64,000 bases of DNA from Burkholderiaceae bacterium 26 (GTDB taxonomy: Bacteria > Pseudomonadota > Gammaproteobacteria > Burkholderiales > Burkholderiaceae). Below the pieces are notes generated by a model. It was given only the letters and a program-made list of their open reading frames with translations, searched no databases and was not told the DNA's origin. Positions 16,728 to 26,779 of this stretch are shown here, piece by piece. The stretch covers positions 35,415-99,414 of the forward strand of contig JYOB01000014.1 in the NCBI GenBank assembly GCA_000955795.1. The letters run 5' to 3'. The translations under genes and the position numbers were made by a program. The first letter of the stretch is position 1, and each line of letters starts with the position of its first letter.

Positions 16728-17038
16728 TCCGACTCCGCAACGCCCGCGCATTCGAAGCCACGCTCTAGTGCTTCCGGAGGGGAGCAAAAATCGGGCGCCG
16801 GCCTATACTTTGTGCATTGCAACATTCGGGCATCGCAATGCGCCACCTCGGTCGTATTGAAGCTCAGCACCTCATCACCATTGGCAAGCTCGCTTGCCAC
16901 CACCCGCCCACCGGGCGCGGCCATCCCTGACGGGAATCGCTGACGATTCCTGCGCCAGCAAGTGGGCCATTGCGTAAGCAGCGCGCCCGCCCCGCCAGCC
17001 ACACCTCAGAAGCAAACCAACAAGCAAGGGGAACCCTT
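16728..17038. other. Intergenic region before the SPFH gene
   Basis: 311 bases without a gene. Two inverted repeats are visible: GCATTGC...GCAATGC around 16818-16842, and GGCAAGC-TC-GCTTGCC near 16882. No convincing promoter or terminator could be assigned. Confidence 0.5.
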
Positions 17039-17947
17039 ATGCCTCAAGTCACGGCAAGCAAGCTGCCGGTCAAACTGCTCGCGCTCGTCTTTGGCGCCAT
17101 TGCGGCGCTGGCCATCGGGCGGACTTTCCTGCTGAACTGGCAGATCATTCCGCCCGGCTACACGGGCATCAAGATCAACCGACTCGTCGATCGCGGCATC
17201 ACGCATGAAAACGTCGTGACCGGGTTCGTCTTCTACAACCCCGTGCAGACGGCGATCATCCAGTACCCGACCTACGTGCAGCGCGTGATCTGGACGCAAG
17301 ATGTGAATGAAGGCCACGCGCTCAACGAAGAGCTGACGTTCAACACCAAGGACGCCGTGCCCGTGAATGTGGACGTGGCTGTCTCGTACCAGCTCGACCG
17401 CGACAAGGTGCCGGCGTTCTACACCAACTTCCGCGCCGATCGCATCGAGACCTTCACGCACGGCTACCTGCGCGACACGGCGCGCAACGTGATCGTCGCC
17501 ATCGGCTCGGAATACAACTTTGACGACGTGAACGGCGGCAAGAAGGAAGAGTTCGTCGCGCGGCTGACCAACGAGCTGGACGCGCGACTCGCACCGCTGG
17601 GCGTGTCGATCAAGCAGTTCGGCATTGTCGGCTCGCTGCGCCCGCCACGCTCGTTGCTCGATGCGGTGAGCGCCAAGACCAAGGCCATCCAGGACGCGAT
17701 CCGCACCGAGAACGAAGTGCGTTCCGCTCAGGCCGAAGCCAAGAAGAAGGTGGCGATTGCTGAAGGCGAAGCTGCGGCCAACCGCGCGCTCGCCTCATCG
17801 CTGGATGACCGCCTGCTGGCGTGGGAACGCCTGAAGCTCGAACGTGCCGCCATCGAGAAATGGAACGGCGTGACGCCGAGCGTGATGGCGGGCGGCAACG
17901 GCGGCGGCATGCTGTTCAACATTCCGGCAGGCGCGCAAAGTAGGTAA
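17039..17947 (+). CDS. SPFH/prohibitin-family membrane protein
   Basis: A 302-residue protein with an N-terminal membrane anchor (about 10-32) and an SPFH/Band 7 domain ('IPPGYTGIKINRLVDRG', 'DAVPVNVDVAVSYQL'). An Ala/Glu/Lys-rich helix ('EVRSAQAEAKKKVAIAEGEAAANRAL') follows for oligomerisation. Such proteins form large cages around membrane proteases. It starts at ATG 17039 after CAAGGGGAACC. It stands alone, ending in a strong terminator. Confidence 0.9.
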   Translation: MPQVTASKLPVKLLALVFGAIAALAIGRTFLLNWQIIPPGYTGIKINRLVDRGITHENVVTGFVFYNPVQTAIIQYPTYVQRVIWTQDVNEGHALNEELTFNTKDAVPVNVDVAVSYQLDRDKVPAFYTNFRADRIETFTHGYLRDTARNVIVAIGSEYNFDDVNGGKKEEFVARLTNELDARLAPLGVSIKQFGIVGSLRPPRSLLDAVSAKTKAIQDAIRTENEVRSAQAEAKKKVAIAEGEAAANRALASSLDDRLLAWERLKLERAAIEKWNGVTPSVMAGGNGGGMLFNIPAGAQSR

Positions 17948-17962
17948 GTCGCACCACCAAAG

Positions 17963-17988
17963 AAAAACGCGCCCGAAGGCGCGTTTTT
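17963..17988. terminator. Bidirectional Rho-independent terminator
   Basis: AAAAACGCGCC-CGAA-GGCGCGTTTTT is a perfect 11-bp stem with a T-run on both strands. It sits between the convergent SPFH gene and argC. Confidence 0.93.
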
Positions 17989-18012
17989 CGTTTCAGCCCA
18001 GGCGGTAATCGA

Positions 18013-19026
18013 TCAGCTCGCAAAACCCGGAGCGGCCTCGCGCACAGCGTGCTCGGCGCCGGCTGCAGGAATCGGCGCTTCCACGTGCAGACTGGTCGCC
18101 TCATCCACGCCCAGATGCACGTTCATGCATTGCACCGCGGCGCCGGCCGCGCCCTTGCCCAGGTTGTCCAGGCGCGCGGTGACGACCATGCGCTCGTCCG
18201 AGCCGAAGACGAACAGGTCGGCGCGGTTGGTGTCGTTGGCGCCCTGCACGTCGAAGAAGCCGTTGTCGAGTGTCGCAACATTGTCAGCCGGCGCCACGCG
18301 GATGAACTGCTCGCCCTGGTAGTAATCGGCAAACACCTTGGCGATGTCTGCCGGGCTCACCTTGCGTGCCAGATGCTGCGGGTGCAGGCCGATCGTCACG
18401 GCCAGGCCCTTGAGGAAGTTGCCGACCACCGGCGTGAAAATCGGGGCGAGCGACAGCTTGCTCTGCACGCGCATCTCCGGCAGGTGCTTGTGTGCCAGTG
18501 CCAGCGCGTACGGGCGCGGGCTGTCCAGCTTCGGATTATTGGCGGCGAGGTAGTCGGCAATCATCGCCTTGCCACCGCCGCTGTAGCCCGTGAGCGAGAA
18601 CGCGGTGACCGGGTAGTCGGCCGGCACGATGCCCGCCTCCACCAGCGGGCGCATCAGCAGCACGAAAGCACTGGCGTGGCAGCCCGGCACGGCGATGCGC
18701 TTGGTGTTGCGCAGGCGCTCGCGCTGGCCCTTGTTCAACTCGGGCAGGCCGTAGACCCAATCATCCGACGTGCGGAACGCGGTGCTGGCGTCGATGATGC
18801 AGGTGTTCGGATTGTTGACCAGCGAGACGGCCTCGCGCGAGGCGACGTCCGGCAGGCACAGGAATGCGACATCGGCGGCATTCAGGAATTTGGCGCGCTC
18901 GGCTGAATCCTTGCGCTTGTCTTCGGCGATGCGCAGCAGCTCGATATCGTCGCGCTGCGACAGATAGTCGAGCAAGCGAAGGCCAGTGGTGCCTTCCTGA
19001 CCGTCGACGAAAACCTTGAATGCCAT
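18013..19026 (-). CDS. argC: N-acetyl-gamma-glutamyl-phosphate reductase (type 2)
   Basis: NADPH-dependent reductase of arginine synthesis, converting N-acetylglutamyl phosphate to the semialdehyde. The N-terminal nucleotide fold has '[11 protein letters not shown]', the catalytic Cys116 lies in '[10 protein letters not shown]', and '[12 protein letters not shown]' follows. It is slightly longer (337 residues) than many short type ArgC proteins. It ends at the shared terminator with the SPFH gene and is not beside other arg genes. Confidence 0.95.
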   Translation of the reverse strand: MAFKVFVDGQEGTTGLRLLDYLSQRDDIELLRIAEDKRKDSAERAKFLNAADVAFLCLPDVASREAVSLVNNPNTCIIDASTAFRTSDDWVYGLPELNKGQRERLRNTKRIAVPGCHASAFVLLMRPLVEAGIVPADYPVTAFSLTGYSGGGKAMIADYLAANNPKLDSPRPYALALAHKHLPEMRVQSKLSLAPIFTPVVGNFLKGLAVTIGLHPQHLARKVSPADIAKVFADYYQGEQFIRVAPADNVATLDNGFFDVQGANDTNRADLFVFGSDERMVVTARLDNLGKGAAGAAVQCMNVHLGVDEATSLHVEAPIPAAGAEHAVREAAPGFAS

Positions 19027-19141
19027 GGCGATCTCGCTAAAAACAGAGGAGCAAAAAGCACAACGCCGGCCCCATGCCGGCGCGTGAGTTTTGCATTGTA
19101 GCGGCTGACGAAGAAATTTCTGCGGCAGCGCAATAAAGTGC

Positions 19142-19927
19142 CTACCAGTGCACCTTGGTGTCGTAATCGATCGTCAGCGGCGCGTGGTCGCTGAACTTGA
19201 TGTCCTTGAAGATCGACGTGCGGCGCGCGGTGGCGGCAATGCCCGGCGTGGCGATCTGGTAATCGATCCGCCACCCGACGTTCTTTGCGTAAGCCTGGCC
19301 GCGGTTGCTCCACCACGTGTACTGCTCGGGGCGGTCGTCCAGCGTGCGGAAAACATCCACGTAGCCGACTTCGTCAAACAGCTTGGTCAGCCACGCGCGC
19401 TCTTCGGGCAGGCAGCCGGAGTTCTTCTGGTTGCCCTTCCAGTTCTTGATGTCGATTTCCTTGTGGACGATGTTGACGTCGCCGCACAACACGACCTCGC
19501 GCCCTTTTTCGTGGCGCAGGTCTTTGAGGTGCTCCATGAACAGGTCCATGAAGCGGAACTTGGCCTGCTGGCGCTCTTCGCCGCTGGAGCCCGACGGCAC
19601 GTAGACCGAGATGATCGACAGCTTGCCGTAGCGGGCCTCGACATAGCGGCCTTCGGCGTCGAATTCGCCGTTATCGAAACCGACGATGACTTCATCCGGC
19701 TTGTGGCGCGTGTACAGGCCTGCGCCGCTGTAGCCTTTCTTCACCGCGTGCTGGAACACGCCGTGGTAGCCGTGCGGCGCCAGGAATTCGGGCGTCATGT
19801 CGTCTTGCGCGCATTTCAGTTCCTGCACACAGACGAAATCGGCGTCCTGCTTGCCCATCCATTCGAAAAAGCCTTTGCTGGCAGCGGAGCGAACGCCGTT
19901 GAGGTTGGCGGAAATGATGCGTAACAT
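19142..19927 (-). CDS. xth: Exodeoxyribonuclease III
   Basis: A 261-residue EEP-fold nuclease for abasic-site repair and 3'-end cleaning. Motifs seen are '[11 protein letters not shown]', 'FVCVQELKC' (metal-binding Glu), '[12 protein letters not shown]', '[20 protein letters not shown]' and C-terminal '[10 protein letters not shown]'. The start at 19927 lies 32 bases from divergent pyrE, so the two share a promoter region. Confidence 0.95.
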   Translation of the reverse strand: MLRIISANLNGVRSAASKGFFEWMGKQDADFVCVQELKCAQDDMTPEFLAPHGYHGVFQHAVKKGYSGAGLYTRHKPDEVIVGFDNGEFDAEGRYVEARYGKLSIISVYVPSGSSGEERQQAKFRFMDLFMEHLKDLRHEKGREVVLCGDVNIVHKEIDIKNWKGNQKNSGCLPEERAWLTKLFDEVGYVDVFRTLDDRPEQYTWWSNRGQAYAKNVGWRIDYQIATPGIAATARRTSIFKDIKFSDHAPLTIDYDTKVHW

Positions 19928-19959
19928 GGCGGGACTTTTTTGCAGACCAGAGAAAAAAG

Positions 19960-20637
19960 ATGAGCCAAAACAGCGAGTTGCGCCAATCCTTCATCCGCTT
20001 TGCGGTGGAAGCCGGCGTGCTGTCGTTCGGGGAATTCGTGACCAAGGCGGGGCGGACGTCGCCCTATTTCTTCAACGCCGGCAAGTTCGCAGACGGCGCG
20101 CTGCTGGGCCAAGTCGCGCAATTCTATGCGAAAACCCTGCTGGACTCGGGTGTCGAGTTCGACATGCTGTTCGGGCCGGCCTACAAGGGCATCACCCTGG
20201 CGTCGGCCACCGCCGTCGCGCTCGCAGGCCTGGGCCGCAATGTGGGCTTTGCGTACAACCGCAAGGAAGCCAAGGACCACGGCGAAGGCGGCAGCCTGGT
20301 CGGCGCGAAGCTGCAGGGGCGCGTGGTGATCGTCGATGACGTGATTTCCGCCGGCACCTCGGTGCGCGAGTCGGTTGAGCTGATTCGCGCCGCTGGCGCG
20401 ACGCCGGCTGCCGTGCTGATCCTGATGGATCGGATGGAGCGCAGCGGCAATGCTGTGGATATCGGCGAGCGCTCTGCGGTGCAGGATGTGCAGGCGCAGT
20501 ATGGGATGCCGGTGGTGTCGATTGCCAACCTGGATGACTTGCTGGGATATCTGGATGGGGCTGGCGACCCTGCGCTGGCTGGCTACCGTGAAAAGGCTGC
20601 GGCCTACCGGGACAAATACGGCGTTAGCGCGATCTGA
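19960..20637 (+). CDS. pyrE: Orotate phosphoribosyltransferase
   Basis: Transfers the phosphoribosyl group of PRPP to orotate, giving OMP, in pyrimidine synthesis. It is 225 residues with 'TKAGRTSPYFFNAGKF', 'FGPAYKGITLA' and the PRPP motif 'VVIVDDVISAGTS' at about 122-134. It is followed by a Rho-independent terminator. Confidence 0.96.
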   Translation: MSQNSELRQSFIRFAVEAGVLSFGEFVTKAGRTSPYFFNAGKFADGALLGQVAQFYAKTLLDSGVEFDMLFGPAYKGITLASATAVALAGLGRNVGFAYNRKEAKDHGEGGSLVGAKLQGRVVIVDDVISAGTSVRESVELIRAAGATPAAVLILMDRMERSGNAVDIGERSAVQDVQAQYGMPVVSIANLDDLLGYLDGAGDPALAGYREKAAAYRDKYGVSAI

Positions 20638-20659
20638 CGCTTTTCGCTGTGCTGTTGGG

Positions 20660-20697
20660 AAACCCCGGTTGATGGACTTCGCCGGGGTTTTGTTTTT
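20660..20697 (+). terminator. Rho-independent terminator of pyrE
   Basis: AACCCCGG pairs with CCGGGGTT across a 13-base loop and is followed by TTGTTTTTTG. Confidence 0.85.
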
Positions 20698-20726
20698 TGT
20701 GGTTCATCAACCCACAACCCAACACC

Positions 20727-21554
20727 CTACTCGATCTTCAACCCCGAATACGCCGGATTCCCCGCCGGATACTCCGGTTTCAACCGCTCCATCACCGCCA
20801 GCAGAATCTCCGCCACCATCAGGCTGCGGTGCGACTTGGAATTCGCCGGAATAATGTGCCAGGGCGCGTGCGGGGTGGCCGTGGCATTGATGGCGTCTTC
20901 GTAGGCGGCCATGTAGTCGTCCCAGAGCTTGCGGTCTTCAAGGTCCGCCATCCCGAGCTTCCAGTGCTTTTGCGGATCGTCGATACGCTCCTGCAGCCGG
21001 TCGCGCTGCTCGTCCTTGGAGATATGCAAAAAGCACTTGACGATGGTGGTACCGGTCTCGGCCAGCATCTGCTCGAACGCGTTGATGTGAGCGTAGCGGC
21101 GCTTGCACTCGGCGGCGTCGATATCGCCATGCACGCGAGTGACGAGCACATCTTCGTAATGGCTGCGATTGAAGATGGCGATCTCGCCAGCGGCTGGCAC
21201 CTGTGCGTGTATGCGCCAGAGGAAGTCGTGCGCCAGCTCCAGGGGCGTCGGCACCTTGAAACCCTCCACGCGCAGGCCAAGTGGGTCGAGCGCACGGAAC
21301 ACGGTGCGTACCGTGCCATCCTTGCCCGCGGTATCCATGCCCTGCAGCACGACCAGCAGCTTGCGCCGGTGCTCAGCATAGAAAATGTCCTGGAGTGCCT
21401 CTATGCGCGCAGAGAGTTCGGCCAGCCGTGCCTGGTCGCCTGCCTTACTGCCCGTGGTGCACGGCTTGGCGGCAGGATCGAACTTGGCAATCTTGAACTT
21501 GCTGCTGCCGTCGAAATACCAGGAGTCAATCGGGTTCTTGCCGCTGGATGCCAC
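20727..21554 (-). CDS. ppk2: Polyphosphate kinase 2 family protein (class I/III type, single domain)
   Basis: A 275-residue PPK2 that phosphorylates nucleotides with polyphosphate. It has Walker A 'GMDTAGKDG' at about 72-80, Walker B-like 'IFNRSHYEDVLV' near 126-137 and lid residues 'KCFLHISKDEQRDRLQER'. The N-terminal 'KFKIAKFDP' resembles class III enzymes that act on both AMP and ADP; the class is inference. Confidence 0.92.
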   Translation of the reverse strand: MASSGKNPIDSWYFDGSSKFKIAKFDPAAKPCTTGSKAGDQARLAELSARIEALQDIFYAEHRRKLLVVLQGMDTAGKDGTVRTVFRALDPLGLRVEGFKVPTPLELAHDFLWRIHAQVPAAGEIAIFNRSHYEDVLVTRVHGDIDAAECKRRYAHINAFEQMLAETGTTIVKCFLHISKDEQRDRLQERIDDPQKHWKLGMADLEDRKLWDDYMAAYEDAINATATPHAPWHIIPANSKSHRSLMVAEILLAVMERLKPEYPAGNPAYSGLKIE

Positions 21555-21618
21555 GGTATCTCCTTGTTGGCTTGTTGCTCTGACGTAGGCGGCAGGCCGC
21601 CGTGCGGTATCCGCGATA

Positions 21619-22500
21619 TCAATGCGCGGCGGCGGTCAGCTTGAGCGCATCCAGGTCCAGCGTGCCTTCAAAGACGGTTGTGGCGGGGCCCGTCATCATG
21701 ACCGGTTGGCCAACGCCCGCCCAGGCGATGGTCAGATCGCCGCCATGTGTGGCCACCTTGACGGGCGAATCGATCAGGCCACGACGGATGCCGGCCACCA
21801 CCGCTGCGCATGCGCCGGTGCCACAGGCGAGCGTCTCGCCCGCGCCGCGCTCGTACACGCGCAGGCGCACGGAATGACGATCGACGATCTGCATGAATCC
21901 CGCATTCACGCGACGCGGAAACACGGCATGCGATTCGATCAGCGGGCCGTCTTCCAGCACGGGAAAAGCCTCCGTGTCGTCGACAATCTGCACCGCGTGC
22001 GGATTGCCCATCGACACGGTCGAGATCCATTCAGTGCGGCCGTTGATTTGCAGCGCGTGCTGCGTGTCTTCGCCTTCGACGCGGGTGGGCAGACCTTCGG
22101 GCAGGAACGGCAGGCGTGCCGCCTCGAATACCGGTGCCCCCATGTCGACGGTCACTTGGCCATCGTCCTGCATTGTCAGCGTGGCGATGCCGTTCATGAC
22201 TTCCACGCGCACGGTGCGCTTATCGGTCAAACCCCGGTCGGTGACGAACTTGACGAAGCAGCGGGCGCCATTGCCGCAGTGCTCCACCTCACCGCCGTCG
22301 TGGTTGAAGATGCGGTAGCGGAAATCGACATCGGGCCGTGTCGAACGCTCGACCAGCAGGAGTTGATCTGCCCCCACGCCAAAGTGGCGGTCGGCAATGG
22401 CAGCCCATTGCTCGGGCGTGAAGTCGATCGGGGTCTGGATGCCGTCGAGCACGACAAAGTCGTTGCCCGCGCCATGCATCTTGGTGAAGTGCAGTTTCAT
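21619..22500 (-). CDS. dapF: Diaminopimelate epimerase
   Basis: Converts LL- to meso-diaminopimelate for lysine and peptidoglycan synthesis. It is 293 residues from ATG 22500 ('[19 protein letters not shown]'). The two catalytic cysteines are in '[10 protein letters not shown]' (Cys75) and '[10 protein letters not shown]'. The open frame upstream to 22689 is over a non-coding gap and the end of the acyltransferase gene. It is followed on the same strand by nothing closer than ppk2, 65 bases away. Confidence 0.96.
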   Translation of the reverse strand: MKLHFTKMHGAGNDFVVLDGIQTPIDFTPEQWAAIADRHFGVGADQLLLVERSTRPDVDFRYRIFNHDGGEVEHCGNGARCFVKFVTDRGLTDKRTVRVEVMNGIATLTMQDDGQVTVDMGAPVFEAARLPFLPEGLPTRVEGEDTQHALQINGRTEWISTVSMGNPHAVQIVDDTEAFPVLEDGPLIESHAVFPRRVNAGFMQIVDRHSVRLRVYERGAGETLACGTGACAAVVAGIRRGLIDSPVKVATHGGDLTIAWAGVGQPVMMTGPATTVFEGTLDLDALKLTAAAH

Positions 22501-22588
22501 GGCTGGCCGCACAGATGCGGCAATGAGCGTTCGGAAAACGCCCATTCTAAAGCGAGCCGGCCCCGGTTGCCCCGGCCGGCTCCCGGCA

Positions 22589-23482
22589 TCAGTAAATGCC
22601 CGGCATGCCCTCGGGGCGGTGCTTGAAGCGCTTGTGCACCCAGTAATACTCGGTGATGCGCGGGCGGATGGCGTCTTCAAAGAAGGCATTCATCCGGCGC
22701 GTGTCGGCGGTCAAATCGCCGGTGGGGTAGTTCTCCCACGCGGGCAGGATGCGCAGCGCATAGCCCTCGTAGTTGGGCAGGATCTCGGTGTACATCGGGA
22801 TGACCTTGGCGCCAGTCATCGACGCCATGCGCGGAATGGCATTGAGCGTGAGCGCCGGCACGCCAAAGAACGGCACGAACTCCGAGTCGCGCTCGCCGAA
22901 ATCCATGTCGGAGATGAGCTGCAGCGCCTCGCCCCGCTTGATGGTGCGCATGATCTGGCGGATGTTTTCGTTGCGCGACACCATAGTCGCGCCAAAGCGG
23001 CTGCGCAGCGCCTTGATGGCGTCATCGAGCACCGGGTTGGCCATGCGCGTGTACAGCGAGCAGCCCGCGTTGCCGACGTGCGTGCGCAGGTAGTCCGTCA
23101 GCGCCAGCGCGCCGATCTCCACGCCTGACAGATGCAGCGTGACGAGAATGTGCGGCTGGCCGTGGAGCGCCGGCAGATTGGCCTGGTCGTCGATCTTCAC
23201 CACGCGCATCAGGCGCTTTTCTGATGCGAACCACGCAAACGAGCGCTCGGCAAAGCTGCGGAAGACCTTGCGGAAGACGTCATGCGCCATGGCTTCGCGC
23301 TCGGCGTCGGACTTCTCGGGAAAGCACGCACGCAGGTTGGCCAGCACCACGCGGCGGCGGCCATTGGGAATGCGGTACAGCAGCCCGCCCAGGCCTTCGC
23401 CAAAACGCGCGACAAAACCGTACGGCAAGAAGGACAGCAGCCATAGAAAGCCGAGTCCGAGTTTGGCAGAGAAACGTTCCAT
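22589..23482 (-). CDS. Lipid A acyltransferase, LpxL/HtrB family (second gene of pair)
   Basis: Inner-membrane acyltransferase adding a secondary acyl chain to lipid A. It has an N-terminal membrane segment, the HX4E catalytic motif 'HLSGVE' (His117, Glu122), '[20 protein letters not shown]' and 'PDMDFGE'-like '[10 protein letters not shown]'. It lies 12 bases after a related acyltransferase gene, so the pair is an operon. Length 297. Which of the pair adds laurate or myristate cannot be judged. Confidence 0.92.
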   Translation of the reverse strand: MERFSAKLGLGFLWLLSFLPYGFVARFGEGLGGLLYRIPNGRRRVVLANLRACFPEKSDAEREAMAHDVFRKVFRSFAERSFAWFASEKRLMRVVKIDDQANLPALHGQPHILVTLHLSGVEIGALALTDYLRTHVGNAGCSLYTRMANPVLDDAIKALRSRFGATMVSRNENIRQIMRTIKRGEALQLISDMDFGERDSEFVPFFGVPALTLNAIPRMASMTGAKVIPMYTEILPNYEGYALRILPAWENYPTGDLTADTRRMNAFFEDAIRPRITEYYWVHKRFKHRPEGMPGIY

Positions 23483-23494
23483 AAAGGCAGAGTG

Positions 23495-24343
23495 TCAGGC
23501 AGCGGGCGGAGCGTCCGCGCCCTTGGGATGCTTGTAGCGGTTATAGCCCCAGAGATATTGCGTCGGCGCCACGGCAATCAACTGTTCGATGGCGGCATTG
23601 ATGAGGGTCGCAGCTTGCGTGGCGTCTTCGGGTAGATCGCCGAGCTCATGCATGTGCAAGCGGTAGCCGGCGCCGCGCGGCAGCCGTTCGGCAAACAGTG
23701 CCACGACGGGCGCACCTGTCAGCCGATGCAAACGGTGCACCAGCGTCATCGTATAGGCAGGCTTGCCGAAGAACGGCGCCCATACACCTTCGCCGCCGGT
23801 GGGCGTCTGGTCGGGCAGGATGCCAACGGCCTCGCCGCGCTTGAGTGCACGCACCAGCATGCGCACGCCGCGCGGGTCCGCCGGGGCCATGTGCATGTTA
23901 GGCCCCTTGCGCATGTTCTCGATCCAGGTGCGCAGGCTCTCCTTGCGCGGCGGCTTGAACAGCGACGTGACCGGATGCTCGCGCGCGTAGGCCTGCGGCA
24001 AGACCTCGAAGCAGCCCAGATGCGGCGTGAGGAAGATCAGGCCGCGCCCATCTGCAAGCGCGCGCTCAACAGCTTCTCGGCAAACGTCGAACAGGTGCGG
24101 AGCAACGTCCGCCCCGTTCTTGCGCACCCAGAAGTACGGCATCTCGAACACCATCCGGCCGGCAGAGCGCCCCGCCTCTTTGAGCATGGCGGGCGTGACG
24201 TCGGGATAGGCGTGGCGGAAGTTGGCGATGAGCCGGTCGCGATAGCGGCCGGGCACCTTGGCGGCCAACGCTCCCAGCCAGCCGCCCAGCGCCTGCAGCA
24301 CTGGCAGGGGCAGGCGAGAAAACAGCCAGTAGAGGAAGGTCAT
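23495..24343 (-). CDS. lpxL: Lipid A acyltransferase, LpxL/HtrB family (first gene of pair)
   Basis: A 282-residue paralogue of the next gene. It carries 'HLGCFE' (His108, Glu113), 'FKPPRKESLRTWIENMR', 'GILPDQTPTGGEGVWAPFFGKPAYT' in two parts around a proline, and an N-terminal hydrophobic helix. It is divergent from metK. In betaproteobacteria such pairs commonly precede metK on the opposite strand. Confidence 0.92.
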   Translation of the reverse strand: MTFLYWLFSRLPLPVLQALGGWLGALAAKVPGRYRDRLIANFRHAYPDVTPAMLKEAGRSAGRMVFEMPYFWVRKNGADVAPHLFDVCREAVERALADGRGLIFLTPHLGCFEVLPQAYAREHPVTSLFKPPRKESLRTWIENMRKGPNMHMAPADPRGVRMLVRALKRGEAVGILPDQTPTGGEGVWAPFFGKPAYTMTLVHRLHRLTGAPVVALFAERLPRGAGYRLHMHELGDLPEDATQAATLINAAIEQLIAVAPTQYLWGYNRYKHPKGADAPPAA

Positions 24344-24429
24344 GCGTGCGTACGCTGCAATGTGTTGGTCGCAGTCGACAGGGGAGCAGGGTCTTGACAG
24401 GCCTTGCTGCGGCCCCGAAAAGTGCCGCG

Positions 24430-24435
24430 TATAAT
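24430..24435 (+). promoter_or_regulatory. -10 element of metK promoter
   Basis: A perfect TATAAT. The best -35 candidates are TTGCTG (24404-24409, 20-base spacing) or the more distant TTGACA (24394-24399, 30 bases, too far). Transcription from here would give a leader of about 140 bases. Confidence 0.6.
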
Positions 24436-24440
24436 AGCGC

Positions 24441-24573
24441 GATTCGCCGAGTTAACTGACAACTTGCGGGGCGAATCCTTGCTTGGCCACAAACCTCGGC
24501 AAGGTTGCTAAATACCGCTAAAGCGTCGCCGGCCGTGGCTTAACGGATTGGCAACGTGATAGCCAATCTGGAG
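24441..24573 (+). promoter_or_regulatory. Structured metK leader, candidate cis-regulatory RNA
   Basis: Three stems follow one another. GATTCGCC (24441-24448) pairs with GGCGAATC (24470-24477). CCTTGC (24477-24482) pairs with GCAAGG (24499-24504). GATTGGC (24546-24552) pairs with GCCAATC (24562-24568). The last stem ends one base before the GGAG ribosome binding site (24570-24573). GCTAAATACCGCTAAAGCG between the second and third stems recalls the AA-rich core of small SAM-binding RNAs. No known class could be matched with certainty. Confidence 0.45.
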
Positions 24574-24582
24574 CTAACAGCC

Positions 24583-25773
<1,191 letters not shown>

Positions 25774-25794
25774 AGCCACGCTGGCGCACAGAAG

Positions 25795-25820
25795 AAACCG
25801 CCTCTCGGGGCGGTTTTTTT
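25795..25820 (+). terminator. Rho-independent terminator of metK
   Basis: ACCGCC-TCTCGG-GGCGGT followed by TTTTTT, 24 bases after the stop codon. Confidence 0.92.
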
Positions 25821-25890
25821 ATGGCATCGAGCAATTGCGATCAGGCACGCGAAGGAGCACACCGCTACCGTGTTGCTACCCAGGAGCCCC

Positions 25891-26775
25891 ATGTTGACCA
25901 CCGCCACCGACCGCTACCTCGCCCGCTTGCGCGCCGTGCTCGCACACATCGACGCGCATGTGGAAGACACGCTGGACGTGGACGGGCTGGCCGAGGTCGC
26001 CGCGTTTTCCAGGTACCACTTTCACCGCCAATTTTCGTTGCTGTTCGGCATGAACGTCGGGCGCTATGTGCAGTTGCTGCGCCTGAAGCGCGCCGCGCAT
26101 CAACTCGCCTATCGCGACGATGCGCGTATCACCGACATCGCGCTGGCGTGCGGGTACGAAGGGCCGGAAGCATTTGCGCGGGCGTTCCGCAGGCAAACGG
26201 GGCAATCGCCGTCAGCATTTCGGGCGGCGCCGCAGTGGGCGCCCTGGGCCACTGATCTACAGGCGCTGCGCGCCCTCAGGAGCCAACACATGCCCGCACG
26301 ACCGCAATCCCATTCCGTCGAGATCGTCGAGCGCGAAGCCGTGCCCGTCGCGGCCATCGAGCACCGCGGTGACCCAGCGTGTCTGGGTGAGACCATCCGC
26401 ACGTTCATCGCCTGGCGCCGCGAGCATCGGCTGCACCCAAGCGTTTCGGCCACGTACAACGTCGTCTACGACAACCCCGACGATGTGCCGCCCGAGGCGT
26501 TCCGTATGGATATCTGCGCGGCCACGCCCGCACCGGCCGCACCCAACGCTGCGGGCGTGGTGGCCAAGACGCTGGCAGGCGGCCGCTACGCCGTGCTGCG
26601 CCACACGGGCTCCGACGATACGCTCGGCCAGAGCGTTGCGTACCTGTATGCCGATTGGCTGCCCGCCAGCGGCGAGGAATTGCGCGACGCGCCGTTGCTG
26701 TTCCAGCGCGTGCGCTTCTACCCCGACGTGCCCGAACACGAAGCCGTGACGGACGTGCTGCTGCCGCTCAGGTAA
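25891..26775 (+). CDS. AraC-family regulator with GyrI-like effector domain
   Basis: A 294-residue protein with an N-terminal AraC double helix-turn-helix (about 15-110, 'LDVDGLAEVAAFSRYHFHRQFSLLFG' and 'ITDIALACGYEGPEAFARAFRRQTG' regions) and a C-terminal GyrI-like/SOUL-type ligand domain from about 135. This resembles Rob/SoxS-type and DUF-GyrI fusions that sense drugs. ATG 25891 is preceded by CAGGAG at 25881-25886; an upstream GTG at 25870 is less likely. It ends 4 bases before the convergent phosphatase gene. Confidence 0.9.
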   Translation: MLTTATDRYLARLRAVLAHIDAHVEDTLDVDGLAEVAAFSRYHFHRQFSLLFGMNVGRYVQLLRLKRAAHQLAYRDDARITDIALACGYEGPEAFARAFRRQTGQSPSAFRAAPQWAPWATDLQALRALRSQHMPARPQSHSVEIVEREAVPVAAIEHRGDPACLGETIRTFIAWRREHRLHPSVSATYNVVYDNPDDVPPEAFRMDICAATPAPAAPNAAGVVAKTLAGGRYAVLRHTGSDDTLGQSVAYLYADWLPASGEELRDAPLLFQRVRFYPDVPEHEAVTDVLLPLR

Positions 26776-26779
26776 GCGA

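Noticed and set aside
24394-24399. TTGACA as metK -35 element
   Set aside because: Thirty bases from the TATAAT, too far for a sigma-70 promoter.
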